A stretch of 64,000 nucleotides of DNA from Bacillota bacterium (GTDB taxonomy: Bacteria > Bacillota > Clostridia > Christensenellales > CAG-138): the NCBI GenBank assembly GCA_023390655.1, contig JAEWCL010000022.1, positions 1-64,000 on the forward strand, given 5' to 3'. The notes under the pieces are model-generated. The model searched no databases. It worked only from the letters and a program-made list of their open reading frames with translations, and was not told where the DNA came from. A program made the translations under genes and the position numbers. This document shows, piece after piece, positions 26,601 through 34,960 of the stretch. The number at the start of each line of letters is the position of its first letter. The stretch's first letter is position 1.

Positions 26601-26746
26601 TAATGCTAATGCAGGCCGAAGATTAAAGAATATGCCCAGATTGTGGTATCTAGTTAACATTATACATCTTGTCATTTTATGATACAAGGTGCCGCGTTTC
26701 GGCGATTAGCGCTTCGAGCACGCCCTCGAAATTAAGGAATAATGAA

Positions 26747-26773
26747 AGTATTAGGGGCAATGCCCCTAATACT
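26747..26773 (-). terminator. Perfect 13-bp inverted repeat downstream of the ParB-like gene
   Basis: AGTATTAGGGGCA and its exact reverse complement are separated by one base. On the minus strand the arm is followed by TTTCATTATT, a weak T-tract. It lies about 105 bases after the ParB stop and could end that transcript, or serve as a protein-binding palindrome. Confidence 0.5.
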
Positions 26774-26879
26774 CGAATTCGGGAGATCAAATTCAGTGCT
26801 TGTTGTTGCCTCTAAAGAGGTGTTGTTTTAGCTGCTCCTGGAAGGGTTGTATTAAGCACTAAATTGAAGTTCAGCATTG

Positions 26880-28007
26880 TCATAGAGAATGGTCATCATC
26901 GTCTAGCAAATAATCCTGCTGTGACGCATTCCGGACAACTTTCTTTTCCTTACTTTGGTTCTGATGGTTGAAATAGAACTTCAAGGCCTTTTCAATGACT
27001 TCCTCGACCTCCGTTGCCTTCTGGTCAGGAGCAAAGTACAGCGAATACACCTTGGGTTTAATTTTAAAGGCAGGGAAACGCTTCTTTTTTGGGGGACGTC
27101 CCAGCTCTCCATTTACAATCAAATACATGGTTTCGTCATCCAACTTTCCTCTTTCGGAATACCCGCGTAAGATGTCTGCTTTCTTCATATCTACCTTAAA
27201 GCTGTTCAACTCAATGCACTGGTCCAGAAGGACTTGCTCCCTCTCTTTCAGGAAAGAAAGCGTAACGGCTGGGATAAATAAAATTTCACCGTTATCTAGC
27301 CGTGTTTTCAAACCAGCAACAAGTTGATGTATCCTTAAATACCGTGCGACAGTATTCTTCGACAGACTGTAATTCTCTGCAAGAATATCCCGCGATTTTA
27401 ACTTGTGCCCAACTTGGGCACAAGTTCCATTCCCCTTGATATCATGTAGGTTTTCGAGCGTTTTAAGCTCTTCTAAAATGTCGTTCCGCTTACCCTGGGA
27501 AAACAGTTTAGAATACCTCACACTTAGTACAGCAGCCTTCTCGCTATGGCTCATATCTGCGAATGACCGCTGGATGAGGTTTGTTTCGATTACATATATC
27601 CAGGCTTCCTCATCGGATAGGTCTTTCTTGACAATGACGGGGGCTGCGGCCAAACCGGCTTCGATACCGCAATACTTACGGTTATGGCCTGAGAGGATTT
27701 CATACCGGCCTTTTTCTTTGTCACGCAGGATAAGAGGTTGTAATATCCCTTTATCCTTGATGCTATCCACCATATCGGTTTTTCGTTCGCCCTCGTATAA
27801 TCGGAACGGGTGACCCTGAAAATCATCCATGAGGTCAAAGGGTAGCACCGTAAAGACCGTATCTTTCTGTTGCTCGCACAGCTCAATGGCTATGGAAGGG
27901 CCAGCTTCAGGTTGTTGAGGTTGGTTGTTAGCTTCATCAAGCTTAAAAAGTTCGTCCAGATTACTAAGCCTTGGCCTGGGCCTTTCTACTGTTGCTTTCG
28001 TTGCCAT
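26880..28007 (-). CDS. ParB/RepB/Spo0J-family partition-like protein
   Basis: 375 residues. A ParB N-terminal domain runs from about 70 (GHPFRLYEGERKTDMVDSIK, then ILQPLILRDKE and YEILSGHNRKYCGIEAG, box I region) and an ETNLIQRSFADMSHSEKA block matches box II. A helix-turn-helix around 205-235 (LSKNTVARYLRIHQLVAG) is the parS-binding motif. No ParA gene is adjacent. Such solitary ParB-like proteins are common on integrative elements. A 27-bp palindrome at 27400-27426 lies inside this gene. Confidence 0.85.
   Translation of the reverse strand: MATKATVERPRPRLSNLDELFKLDEANNQPQQPEAGPSIAIELCEQQKDTVFTVLPFDLMDDFQGHPFRLYEGERKTDMVDSIKDKGILQPLILRDKEKGRYEILSGHNRKYCGIEAGLAAAPVIVKKDLSDEEAWIYVIETNLIQRSFADMSHSEKAAVLSVRYSKLFSQGKRNDILEELKTLENLHDIKGNGTCAQVGHKLKSRDILAENYSLSKNTVARYLRIHQLVAGLKTRLDNGEILFIPAVTLSFLKEREQVLLDQCIELNSFKVDMKKADILRGYSERGKLDDETMYLIVNGELGRPPKKKRFPAFKIKPKVYSLYFAPDQKATEVEEVIEKALKFYFNHQNQSKEKKVVRNASQQDYLLDDDDHSL
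27400..27426. repeat. Perfect 13-bp inverted repeat inside the ParB-like gene
   Basis: AACTTGTGCCCAA and its exact reverse complement flank a single C. The palindrome encodes NGTCAQVGHKL just before the helix-turn-helix of the ParB-like protein. Its length and perfection are unusual for coding sequence and suggest a centromere-like binding site for the protein itself or an RNA hairpin. Confidence 0.7.
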
Positions 28008-28528
28008 GCTGCATTACCTCCTCTTTAAATCCGTATATCGGTAGCGGTTTTGTTTCTAGGATCAAATTCCATCACGTTCGGCTGTAACACTAGTCTCACT
28101 ACTTTAACGAGTAGGCACACGAACACCAAGATGCTATTTCCCTTTGTAGACCATCAATTAACCCCTGACTCCCTAATTAGATGATGTGTACGGTGAGCAA
28201 AAGCGCCAAGTTTCACAGATGTTACGAATCTTTCTTTTAAAAAACACAGCATTGATCCTCCTAACCCAAATGGATGCCGTTTCGCAACAGCATCTTTTAT
28301 AAGTGCTCAAATTCTTGTTTTCAACCTTTATTAGCAGAGTGGGTTGGACAGCCGTTTTTTAATGTTTTTGCTAATAGCCTGCTAATAACACTTTGGAAAA
28401 CGAGGTGATATCAGGTGATTTCACGTGATGCCGTAGAACAAACGAATCTCTCAAAAACCCAGTATTTAAGCGGGTTCCGCGACATTGTAAAGCATGGCGC
28501 GGTACAGTACATAAATCGGTCCGGTTTT
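28008..28528. other. Gene-free stretch upstream of the ParB-like gene and before the tRNA-Arg fragment
   Basis: No start with a plausible ribosome binding site and no family-like frame was found on either strand. An open minus-strand frame over 28371-28697 crosses the tRNA fragment and has the composition of an antisense artefact. The stretch probably holds the ParB promoter and the end of the integrated element. Confidence 0.5.
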
Positions 28529-28573
28529 CTCCTAAGCGGAAGGCCTTGGGTTCGAATCCCGATAGGTGCGCCA
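28529..28573 (+). other. 3' fragment of tRNA-Arg(CCU): probable attachment-site end of the island
   Basis: The sequence starts with the anticodon loop CTCCTAA (anticodon CCU), continues through a complete T-arm (TTGGG, TTCGAAT, CCCGA), an acceptor 3' strand TAGGTGC, discriminator G and CCA at 28571-28573. No matching D-arm or 5' acceptor strand (GCACCTA) precedes it, so it is a duplicated 3' half rather than a gene. Integrases using tRNA-Arg(CCU) leave exactly this scar. The plus-strand orientation places the integrated DNA to its left. Confidence 0.8.
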
Positions 28574-28591
28574 GCGGCTGTAATGCCGCTT

Positions 28592-28626
28592 CAAACGAGT
28601 GGTCAAAAGACCACTCGTTTGAGTTT
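28592..28626 (+). terminator. Rho-independent terminator of the original tRNA-Arg
   Basis: CAAACGAGTGGTC and GACCACTCGTTTG form a perfect 13-bp stem with an AAAA loop, followed by AGTTTT. It lies 19 bases after the CCA of the tRNA fragment and presumably served the intact tRNA gene before integration. Confidence 0.8.
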
Positions 28627-28901
28627 TCCGGTATTTGCTTATTCTCTGCGCTCACAGCCGGCAAATACCGCATGGTGTGGACCCCGCGCCCGCGCAACCC
28701 ACGATTATAAGTTTGCAGGGCTTCCTTTTTAACAAATGCGGCTGTTGACCGTTAGAAAATATTTATATAATTATATTTTGCTGCCCTCTTTCCCATCCTT
28801 TATTCCGTCAAAGCCCAGCTTTGCTGGGATTCCATGGTTCATCCATAACTACATCTATTTTGCAACAATGGATAGCGAGGGTCTGCGGCTTGCGAATCAC
28901 C

Positions 28902-28930
28902 TTGTCCGGTTCGCGGATCTGTGCTATAAT
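28902..28930 (+). promoter_or_regulatory. Sigma-A promoter of the VOC gene
   Basis: TTGTCC (28902-28907) and TATAAT (28925-28930) are separated by exactly 17 bases and precede the ATG at 28968 by 38 bases. Confidence 0.75.
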
Positions 28931-28967
28931 GTCTAGAATTTATCGAACGGCAGATGGAGGGGCCGAC

Positions 28968-29342
28968 ATGCTTGCGACACATGTTTATTATAACGGCACC
29001 TGTATGGAGGCCATCGATCTGTATGTGAAAGCGTTTCACGCAAGCATTAAGACGCTGATACAAGACCCTGGTCGAGACAATCTCGTTGTGCATGCAGAAT
29101 TGCTCATACACAATCAGGTTCTGATTATGAATGATTTTGGCGACAACGATGGTCCATCCAAATCAGGCGGGTATCAGTTGTCCGTGAGCTTTGACGCTGA
29201 AGATGCCTTGAAGAAAGCCTATCGGGTTATGGAGGACGGCAGCATCGTCGTATCACCTATGCGAGCCACAGTCTACAGCCCTTGCGTGGTCAGGTTCATC
29301 GACAGATTCGATGTCAAATGGGGTTTCTGGGTCGGCGCATAA
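28968..29342 (+). CDS. PhnB-like VOC/glyoxalase-fold protein
   Basis: 124 residues from an ATG preceded by GGAGG. VYYNGTCMEAIDLYVKAF is the PhnB N-terminal pattern, VVHAELLIHNQVLIMNDF the second strand pair, and DRFDVKWGFWVG the C-terminal strand. It is shorter and more diverged than its relative at 11678. It has its own promoter and terminator, so it is monocistronic. No substrate can be assigned. Confidence 0.8.
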   Translation: MLATHVYYNGTCMEAIDLYVKAFHASIKTLIQDPGRDNLVVHAELLIHNQVLIMNDFGDNDGPSKSGGYQLSVSFDAEDALKKAYRVMEDGSIVVSPMRATVYSPCVVRFIDRFDVKWGFWVGA

Positions 29343-29376
29343 ATCCCCTGCATCTTTTGTCAACGTTAAACAACGG

Positions 29377-29403
29377 AAAGCATCCTTTATGGGTGCTTTT
29401 TTA
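29377..29403 (+). terminator. Terminator of the VOC gene
   Basis: AAAGCATCC and GGGTGCTTT form a stem with one mismatch and a TTTAT loop, followed by a run of T. It lies 35 bases after the stop codon. Confidence 0.75.
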
Positions 29404-29703
29404 TTGGCCTTTTTATTCAGAGGATGCGAAGGGCGGGCCGTCATTTTACCACAACCGCTCTGGCAAATTGTATATTGACAACTAATATTATATAATTTAT
29501 TATATTAAATGATATTAATTATTATTAATGACTCATGAATGGGCACAATCTCATATTCAAAGGCATCTGCTCAGCATTCAGGAAAAACGGGGCTTCGTCT
29601 TGATGCACGCTTTACAGGCAGGCTGGTTTTTCATCCGGGTTTCGGCTCTCATGCCGCCTCGCGCGGTAAGGGTATATAAAAAAATGAAAGGAAGGACAAC
29701 GTC
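29404..29703 (+). other. Gene-free leader before the QueD-like gene
   Basis: An AT-only stretch at about 29480-29530 is followed by a GC-rich segment (29586-29675) with several short potential hairpins (CGGC/GCCG and CCGC/GCGG pairs) that ends near the ribosome binding site of the QueD-like gene. It could be a structured leader, but I cannot match it to a known riboswitch class. Confidence 0.3.
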
Positions 29704-30192
29704 ATGACATCATGGAATTCAATCACCAGGCTCAACATTCAATATGCACACCGCTTTCTGGGGTATGAGGGGGAAGCCCAGTACCTGCACGGACACACCG
29801 GCACGCTCACCATCGAGGTAGCGGGGGATGTGAATGAATCCAACGGGTTCGTCTATCCCTGTAACAGCATCAAGCGCATTGCCTGGGACTACTTGAAGGA
29901 TTTTGACCATGCCCTGATTCTGCAAGAAAATGATCCGCTGCTTCCGGGGATTCTCCAGACCTACGAAGCGCAGGGTATCCGCAACGGCGCACCCTCAAAC
30001 ACGATGACGGGCCTGCCAATCAACAATGATCTTGCGGTCGCCCATCCGGAGTGCCGCCTTGTTGTCGTAAAGAAGGTCGCAACCTGCGAGAACCTGATCG
30101 AGCTGTTTTATTTGTTGCTCAAGGATAAGCTCAACATCACCAAAATGACCTTTACCTCGGGCGACAACGCGGCCTCGGCCACCTACCGGTAA
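29704..30192 (+). CDS. QueD/6-pyruvoyl-tetrahydropterin-synthase-fold protein lacking the catalytic Cys
   Basis: 162 residues. The zinc ligands of the fold are present: His in QYAHRF and the pair in LHGHTGTL. The catalytic Asp-His region is seen as DYLKDFDHALIL, and ENLIE near the end matches the pterin-binding Glu. The Cys normally four residues before HGH is Ala (EAQYLHGH). A usual QueD is about 120-140 residues; an insertion (about 100-125) makes this one longer. It may therefore act on a different pterin. No other queuosine gene is adjacent. Confidence 0.75.
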   Translation: MTSWNSITRLNIQYAHRFLGYEGEAQYLHGHTGTLTIEVAGDVNESNGFVYPCNSIKRIAWDYLKDFDHALILQENDPLLPGILQTYEAQGIRNGAPSNTMTGLPINNDLAVAHPECRLVVVKKVATCENLIELFYLLLKDKLNITKMTFTSGDNAASATYR

Positions 30193-30390
30193 ATCGCCAG
30201 GTATTCGGCGTATTCCTGCATTGGCGGAAGACAGCTTCCGCCAATGTTTTTTGTTATTTTATTGAAACCTGCCCTGCCTGCGGCCTCCTGCAACCGCGCA
30301 TCATGATACAATGCTGCCACAGCTTGCCGATTTTGCCGCCGACATCGCATGCAGTTATCCACAGCGTTCAGAAGGCTCATGTGCATTTAT

Positions 30391-30417
30391 AAAAAACGCC
30401 CCGCGTCTTGCGGAGCG
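30391..30417 (-). terminator. Terminator of the gene at 30433-31008
   Basis: On the minus strand CGCTCCGC and GCGGGGCG form an eight-pair stem with a five-base loop, followed by six T. It begins 16 bases after the stop of the upstream gene. Confidence 0.85.
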
Positions 30418-30432
30418 CTTTGTTTTATGCTT

Positions 30433-31008
30433 TTACCGGGCAGGAATCTGTACAACGTCGCTGATTGCGTTGGAAATATCCCATGCCATATCCATCACAT
30501 AGCTGATAATCTCCATATATTTCGCAAGGCTTGCCCGGTAATCGCCGGAAAAGACCTGGATCGCTTCCTGCTCCGTCAGATGGATCAGGTTTTCAAACAA
30601 TCCCTGCAACGCGCTTTGATCGATATTGCGGTTCTGCTCGGACATGAATTGCGCGATGGCTTCTGCCGTATCGCTCCACTCCCGGTGCATTTCCGCCGCA
30701 CGCGCCGGGTCATCCATGCGCAGCGCGTCGATCTCCTGCATGGCATAATAGTTGTATATCATCAATAGCCCTGCGAGGATCGTCGCCCGCTCCTGCCCAT
30801 AATATTGGCCAAAAAATTTGGAGATATCCGTGGCGCTCTGCGTGAGCTGATCCGCTACGGCGTCCAGCTCCCCCGGTTGATAGGCCGCCATGAGGATATA
30901 CTCCCTTGTCCAATGTGCATTGTTCACCAAAAGCCGGTTGATTTCGTTTGTGAGCACCGTCTGGTTCAAATTCAATATTCCGAGGTTCTCCGGCGTGATG
31001 GACATCAT
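30433..31008 (-). CDS. Helical protein of unknown function
   Basis: 191 residues from the ATGATG at 31008, with AGGGAG six bases before it. The sequence is almost entirely helical and acidic, with no signal peptide or membrane segment and few Cys. An internal region (WTREYILMAAYQPGELDAVA, then AGLLMIYNYYAMQEID) looks like a helical bundle of the kind seen in Clostridia proteins of unknown function. It has its own terminator. I do not recognise the family. Confidence 0.7.
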   Translation of the reverse strand: MMSITPENLGILNLNQTVLTNEINRLLVNNAHWTREYILMAAYQPGELDAVADQLTQSATDISKFFGQYYGQERATILAGLLMIYNYYAMQEIDALRMDDPARAAEMHREWSDTAEAIAQFMSEQNRNIDQSALQGLFENLIHLTEQEAIQVFSGDYRASLAKYMEIISYVMDMAWDISNAISDVVQIPAR

Positions 31009-31103
31009 AAGGCTCCCTTCCATTCCCTTTTGTCCATACTATGCGCATACCCCGCCATTTAAGCGTTGGATTGCAGGCCCACCCCGGTTTCAAGGAAACT
31101 CCG

Positions 31104-31727
31104 CTACCGTGTCCTTTCACAATAGCAGGGATATTTCTTGGCAAGGTGCGCCTGCTGGCAGGCCGCGCAGTCCCCATGCCTTTTGCAGCGGCGCGGGCAG
31201 GGGCAGGCAAGCGACTTACAGTACCGGATATCCGTGATGCGCTTTCCGGCAATTTCATACGCTTCCGCCACGCAATCCATTGCATACCCATGCTTTTCAT
31301 AAAACGCGCGGGCATTCACGTTCTCTTCGAGCGTATGCAGGCAGCAGTGGGCATACCCTTCTATGCGCAGCGCAATCTCCGCCGCATGGAGCAGCTGTTT
31401 TCCGTAGCCCTTCCCCATATATTCCGGCAGCAGATAGAGCGCGCGCACCTCCCCGCAGCCCGCGGGCAGCTGTTTCAGCGCAGCGTCCGGCACGCTGACA
31501 GGCTGCCCAAAGGAAATACAGCCCACAGGCTCCTTCCCTTCCCATGCGATCAGCCCCCGCAATTCCCCGCATTTAAACCAAGTTGTAAATGCCTCCACCC
31601 AGTAGGTCTCCGGCAGCGTGTCAAGGTATGCCTGCGGAATCATCCCCCGGTATGCCGTCTTCCAGCTTGTTGCATGGATGCGGCTGATGAGTGGGATATC
31701 CTCCATGGTTGCCTCAGTCAGTTTCAT
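31104..31727 (-). CDS. GNAT N-acetyltransferase with a Cys-rich C-terminal tail
   Basis: 207 residues. Residues 1-165 are a GNAT domain: ISRIHATSWKTAYRGMIP at the N-terminus, VRALYLLPEYMGKGYGKQLL (acetyl-CoA loop R/Q-x-x-G-x-G/A as MGKGYG) and ARAFYEKHGY. The last 40 residues hold six Cys in a CPCPRRCKRHGDCAACQQ pattern similar to DUF6485, a short putative zinc-binding module usually found alone. The fusion is unusual. The acceptor substrate is unknown. Confidence 0.8.
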   Translation of the reverse strand: MKLTEATMEDIPLISRIHATSWKTAYRGMIPQAYLDTLPETYWVEAFTTWFKCGELRGLIAWEGKEPVGCISFGQPVSVPDAALKQLPAGCGEVRALYLLPEYMGKGYGKQLLHAAEIALRIEGYAHCCLHTLEENVNARAFYEKHGYAMDCVAEAYEIAGKRITDIRYCKSLACPCPRRCKRHGDCAACQQAHLAKKYPCYCERTR

Positions 31728-31900
31728 ATTGCCTCCCGCCGGTATGCGCTTTCTGCGCGTTCCCGGCAGCCTTCCCTATGCGTTGTTATCCACTATACAT
31801 CCCGGGAATTAACCTTACAACACGCAAAAGAAAAGATGCCTTGCAATTTATGGAACAAACCGTTCTTTTTGCGCGTCTATATGGCATAGGAGGTGATCCC

Positions 31901-32377
31901 ATGCCAAAGCGGTATTTGTTCCTTTCCCTTGCCGTCGTGATCATCCTGTTCCTTGTATATGTGTTTGGTCCCTCAGGGCTGCCAAGGGTCTATACGCTTG
32001 ATATGGCACTCAAGAACAGAGATTATGTATCCCTGCACGGAACCGTGTATCATGCGGACGTCTTTGATGCGTTTTTCCATAGCGTGCAGAACGGCGCGGA
32101 CGCCGGCGTGCGCATTGTGGACTTTACCGTGGAAGGAGACCCGATCATTACATCCGTAGCGTATCAAAACGGCTTGCTGACCGTCACAAGGGATACCACG
32201 CGCGACCGGTTCGGACGCCCCTCCGTCATCAGGACGGATTATCAGAACCTGCTCTTCTACCGGGCCGCGGACGGGTGGGAGTATTATATTGCGACCGACC
32301 TTCCGGAGATCACCGCGGAATTGTTCCAAAGCGATAACATTGGTGATATCCTGATCTCCCGCAATGCTTCCATGTAA
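31901..32377 (+). CDS. Membrane-anchored protein, DUF4362-like
   Basis: 158 residues with an N-terminal hydrophobic helix (LFLSLAVVIILFLVYVFG) that works as a signal anchor, then an extracytoplasmic domain of alternating strands (VRIVDFTVEGDPIITSVAYQ, LLTVTRDTTRDRFG) resembling DUF4362. AGGAGG lies seven bases before the ATG at 31901; the frame is open further upstream but lacks a start with such a site. It is monocistronic. The function is unknown. Confidence 0.7.
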   Translation: MPKRYLFLSLAVVIILFLVYVFGPSGLPRVYTLDMALKNRDYVSLHGTVYHADVFDAFFHSVQNGADAGVRIVDFTVEGDPIITSVAYQNGLLTVTRDTTRDRFGRPSVIRTDYQNLLFYRAADGWEYYIATDLPEITAELFQSDNIGDILISRNASM

Positions 32378-32600
32378 CCCTGCCGCCCATGCCCAGCGTC
32401 GCCGTTATTAGACAAGTGCGTCGATTCTCCAAACTTGTCTGATTCCAGTTTTCATATTCCCCGTTGGAGATATCGCGTATAATCTCCATGTTTTCTGCCT
32501 TTTGCAGAAAGATTCTTTCACGGACACATTGCAATTTTTGCTTTCACTTGTATAATAGAATCAAAGATATGCGGCCTGCCTGCCGAAAGGATGAACCCAT

Positions 32601-34115
32601 ATGAGCCTGCTTGCCCCGTTGCCGGAAAACGCCCTGCGCATCATTACGGATACGACGCTGACCCACGAACAGGCGATGATGAACCTCTCCCGTCTGCCCG
32701 CGCAGGCGTTCTTTGCGTTCCCGGTTCCGGAAGGATACGCGCAGCTAAATGAACTTGGCATCGTATCCGATCTTGGGGAAGGCTATGCGCCCTACTGCCC
32801 GCGCTACCTGCTGCCGGATTACGGCAAGCTGGTGAAGGATGGCTGCAAATTCCTGCGCATCAACCCGCCCAAGGACTTGTTTGAGGCGATTGAGGCGCTC
32901 AAGATGTTTTACCGCCACATTCCCTCCGTTACGAACTTTCCGGTCTATCTCGGCAGGCTTGACAAACTGCTCGATCCTTTCATTGTGGACAAAGAGCAGG
33001 CGCGTTACCTCATCCGGCATTTTTTGATTTTTATTGACCGCACGATTTCAGACTCCTACGCGCACGCCAACATCGGGCCGGAGGAAAGCGTTGCGGGCAA
33101 CCTGCTGCTTGATTGCGGGTATGAGCTGCAAAACGCGGTGCCCGGCATAACCATGCTGTATGATCCAGACATTACGCCGGACGCATTTGCCAACAAGTGT
33201 ATCCGCAACGCCCTTGCCTACGCAAACCCCAGCTTTGCGGATCATAAGACCTATTGCAGCGAATACCCGGTGGAATATGGCATCGCAAGCTGCTATAACC
33301 TGCTGCCCGTCGGCGGCGGCGCATATACGCTGTGCAGGCTGAACCTGCACCAGGCAGTACTTCATGCGCAAAACGAGGCGGACTTCTTCGCCCGCGCGCT
33401 GCCGGAGGCAGTCTCCGCCATCAACGCCTTGATGGATGCAAAGATCAAGTTTCTGGTGGAGGAAAGCCTATTCTTCCGTTCCAATTTCCTGGTGGAAGAG
33501 GGTTTCTTAAAGCGCGAGCTGTTCACCGGCATGTTCGGTATGGTGGGCCTTGCGGAATGTGTGAACACGCTGTGCGAAAAGGCGGGCAATACCTTCCGTT
33601 TCGGCCACAGCGAAGAAGCCGATGCGCTGGGTATTAAGATTATGGAACAGCTGACCGCGCTGATCGAAGCGCATCAGTGCCCCTATTGCGAGATCAGCGG
33701 CAATCATTATTCGCTGCATGCGCAGGTCGGCATTGACAGCGATACCGGCACTAGCCCCGGCGCGCGCATCCCCATCGGGGAGGAAATCCCGCTCTACGAG
33801 CACTTGCGCCACGCGGGCAGATTCCACCGCTTCTTCCACTCCGGCACCGGGGATATTTTCCCGTTTGAAGTCACACTCAAAAACAACCCGGAAAGCCTGC
33901 TGGACCTCATCCGCGGCGCGTTCTCGGTGGGTATGCGCTACTTCTCCACCTATGCAAGCGACGCGGACGTCATCCGCATTACCGGCTATCTTGTCAAACG
34001 CTCGGATATCGAAAAGCTTGCGCGCGGCGAAGCCGTGCAGCAGCACAACGCCCTGTGGGGCCTTGGCGAAGTGAAAAATGCAAACATCCTGGAGCGGAAA
34101 GTCCGCCAGCTATGA
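32601..34115 (+). CDS. yjjI: YjjI-family glycyl radical enzyme
   Basis: 504 residues, the usual YjjI (DUF3029) size, shorter than NrdD or PflB. The radical-bearing Gly lies in a RITGYL motif near residue 460, corresponding to the RVxGY box of glycyl radical enzymes, and a Cys-containing block (IASCYNLLPVGGG near 240) is the likely thiyl-Cys loop. It needs oxygen-free conditions and activation by the next gene, whose ATG overlaps its stop (ATGA). The reaction of YjjI is not known. In enterobacteria the gene lies beside deoC, and here a nucleoside hydrolase follows. Confidence 0.9.
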   Translation: MSLLAPLPENALRIITDTTLTHEQAMMNLSRLPAQAFFAFPVPEGYAQLNELGIVSDLGEGYAPYCPRYLLPDYGKLVKDGCKFLRINPPKDLFEAIEALKMFYRHIPSVTNFPVYLGRLDKLLDPFIVDKEQARYLIRHFLIFIDRTISDSYAHANIGPEESVAGNLLLDCGYELQNAVPGITMLYDPDITPDAFANKCIRNALAYANPSFADHKTYCSEYPVEYGIASCYNLLPVGGGAYTLCRLNLHQAVLHAQNEADFFARALPEAVSAINALMDAKIKFLVEESLFFRSNFLVEEGFLKRELFTGMFGMVGLAECVNTLCEKAGNTFRFGHSEEADALGIKIMEQLTALIEAHQCPYCEISGNHYSLHAQVGIDSDTGTSPGARIPIGEEIPLYEHLRHAGRFHRFFHSGTGDIFPFEVTLKNNPESLLDLIRGAFSVGMRYFSTYASDADVIRITGYLVKRSDIEKLARGEAVQQHNALWGLGEVKNANILERKVRQL

Positions 34116-34957
34116 TACAAGCCCCTATTAACCGCATCATTGACCAGAGCAGCGTGGACGGCCCCGGCAACCGCACTGCGCTGTTTTTGCAGGGCTGCAA
34201 TTTCAACTGCGGCTACTGCCACAACCCGGAAACCATCAAAGCCTGCATCCATTGCGGGGATTGCGCCGACACCTGCCCAACAGGTGCGCTGCGCATGGAA
34301 GGCGGCAGGGTACGCTGGGATGAAGCGTTGTGCTGCGGCTGTGATACATGCATCCGGATCTGTACGCACAACGCAACGCCGAAAATCACCTGGATGACGC
34401 CGGAAGAAGCACTCCACCGCATCAAAGGCAACATGCCCTTTATCCGCGGCATCACGTTTTCCGGCGGAGAATGTACGCTGTGGCGGGAGTTTCTCTATGA
34501 AGTTTCCAAGGGCGTCAAGGCACTCGGGCTTACGGCGCTGTTTGATTCCAACGGCAGCTATGATTTTTCAGGTGACCCCAGCCTTCTTGATGTCTGCGAC
34601 GGCGTGATGCTGGACGTGAAATGCGCGGACCCGGCCTGCCATAGGCAGCTCACCGGACGGGAGAACGATATGGTGCTAAAAAACCTTCGGTTCCTTGCGG
34701 AAGTGAGAAAACTGACCGAGGTGCGCACCGTCGTTGTGCCGGACGCATTGCCAAACGCCGGAACCGTAGCGCAGGTGTGCAGCATCCTCTCCCCCTATTG
34801 GAGAAGCGGCAGCCCTATTGCCTACAAGCTGATTCGTTTCCGCCCCATGGGCGTAAGAAAACAATACAGCGCGCATGCAGTACCGGACGACGCCCTAATG
34901 GAGGCGCTCCGGCGCATTGCAGAGCAAGCGGGCTGTGAAAGGATATTGGTGGTATAA
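34112..34957 (+). CDS. yjjW: YjjW-family glycyl radical enzyme activase (radical SAM)
   Basis: 281 residues. The radical-SAM Cys motif is CNFNCGYCHNPE near residue 28. A ferredoxin-like insert follows with CIHCGDCADTCPTGAL and CCGCDTCIRICTH, giving two further Fe-S clusters as in activases. FSGGECTLW is the GGE motif binding SAM. It generates the glycyl radical on YjjI using SAM. The start overlaps yjjI by four bases and the next gene starts three bases after its stop, so the three form one transcript. Confidence 0.93.
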   Translation: MIQAPINRIIDQSSVDGPGNRTALFLQGCNFNCGYCHNPETIKACIHCGDCADTCPTGALRMEGGRVRWDEALCCGCDTCIRICTHNATPKITWMTPEEALHRIKGNMPFIRGITFSGGECTLWREFLYEVSKGVKALGLTALFDSNGSYDFSGDPSLLDVCDGVMLDVKCADPACHRQLTGRENDMVLKNLRFLAEVRKLTEVRTVVVPDALPNAGTVAQVCSILSPYWRSGSPIAYKLIRFRPMGVRKQYSAHAVPDDALMEALRRIAEQAGCERILVV

Positions 34958-34960
34958 GAT

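Noticed and set aside
28371..28697. 108-codon minus-strand ORF over the tRNA-Arg fragment
   Set aside because: It is antisense to the tRNA 3' half and its terminator; its residues (LSGFEPKAFRLGENRTD) are the familiar translation artefact of such tRNA regions.
29586..29675. Moco or other riboswitch upstream of the QueD-like gene
   Set aside because: The leader is GC-rich with short hairpins, but I could not align it to the conserved segments of any known riboswitch class.
30183..30386. 67-codon minus-strand ORF between the QueD-like gene and a terminator
   Set aside because: No ribosome binding site, Cys/Arg-rich random composition, and it overlaps the end of the QueD-like gene.
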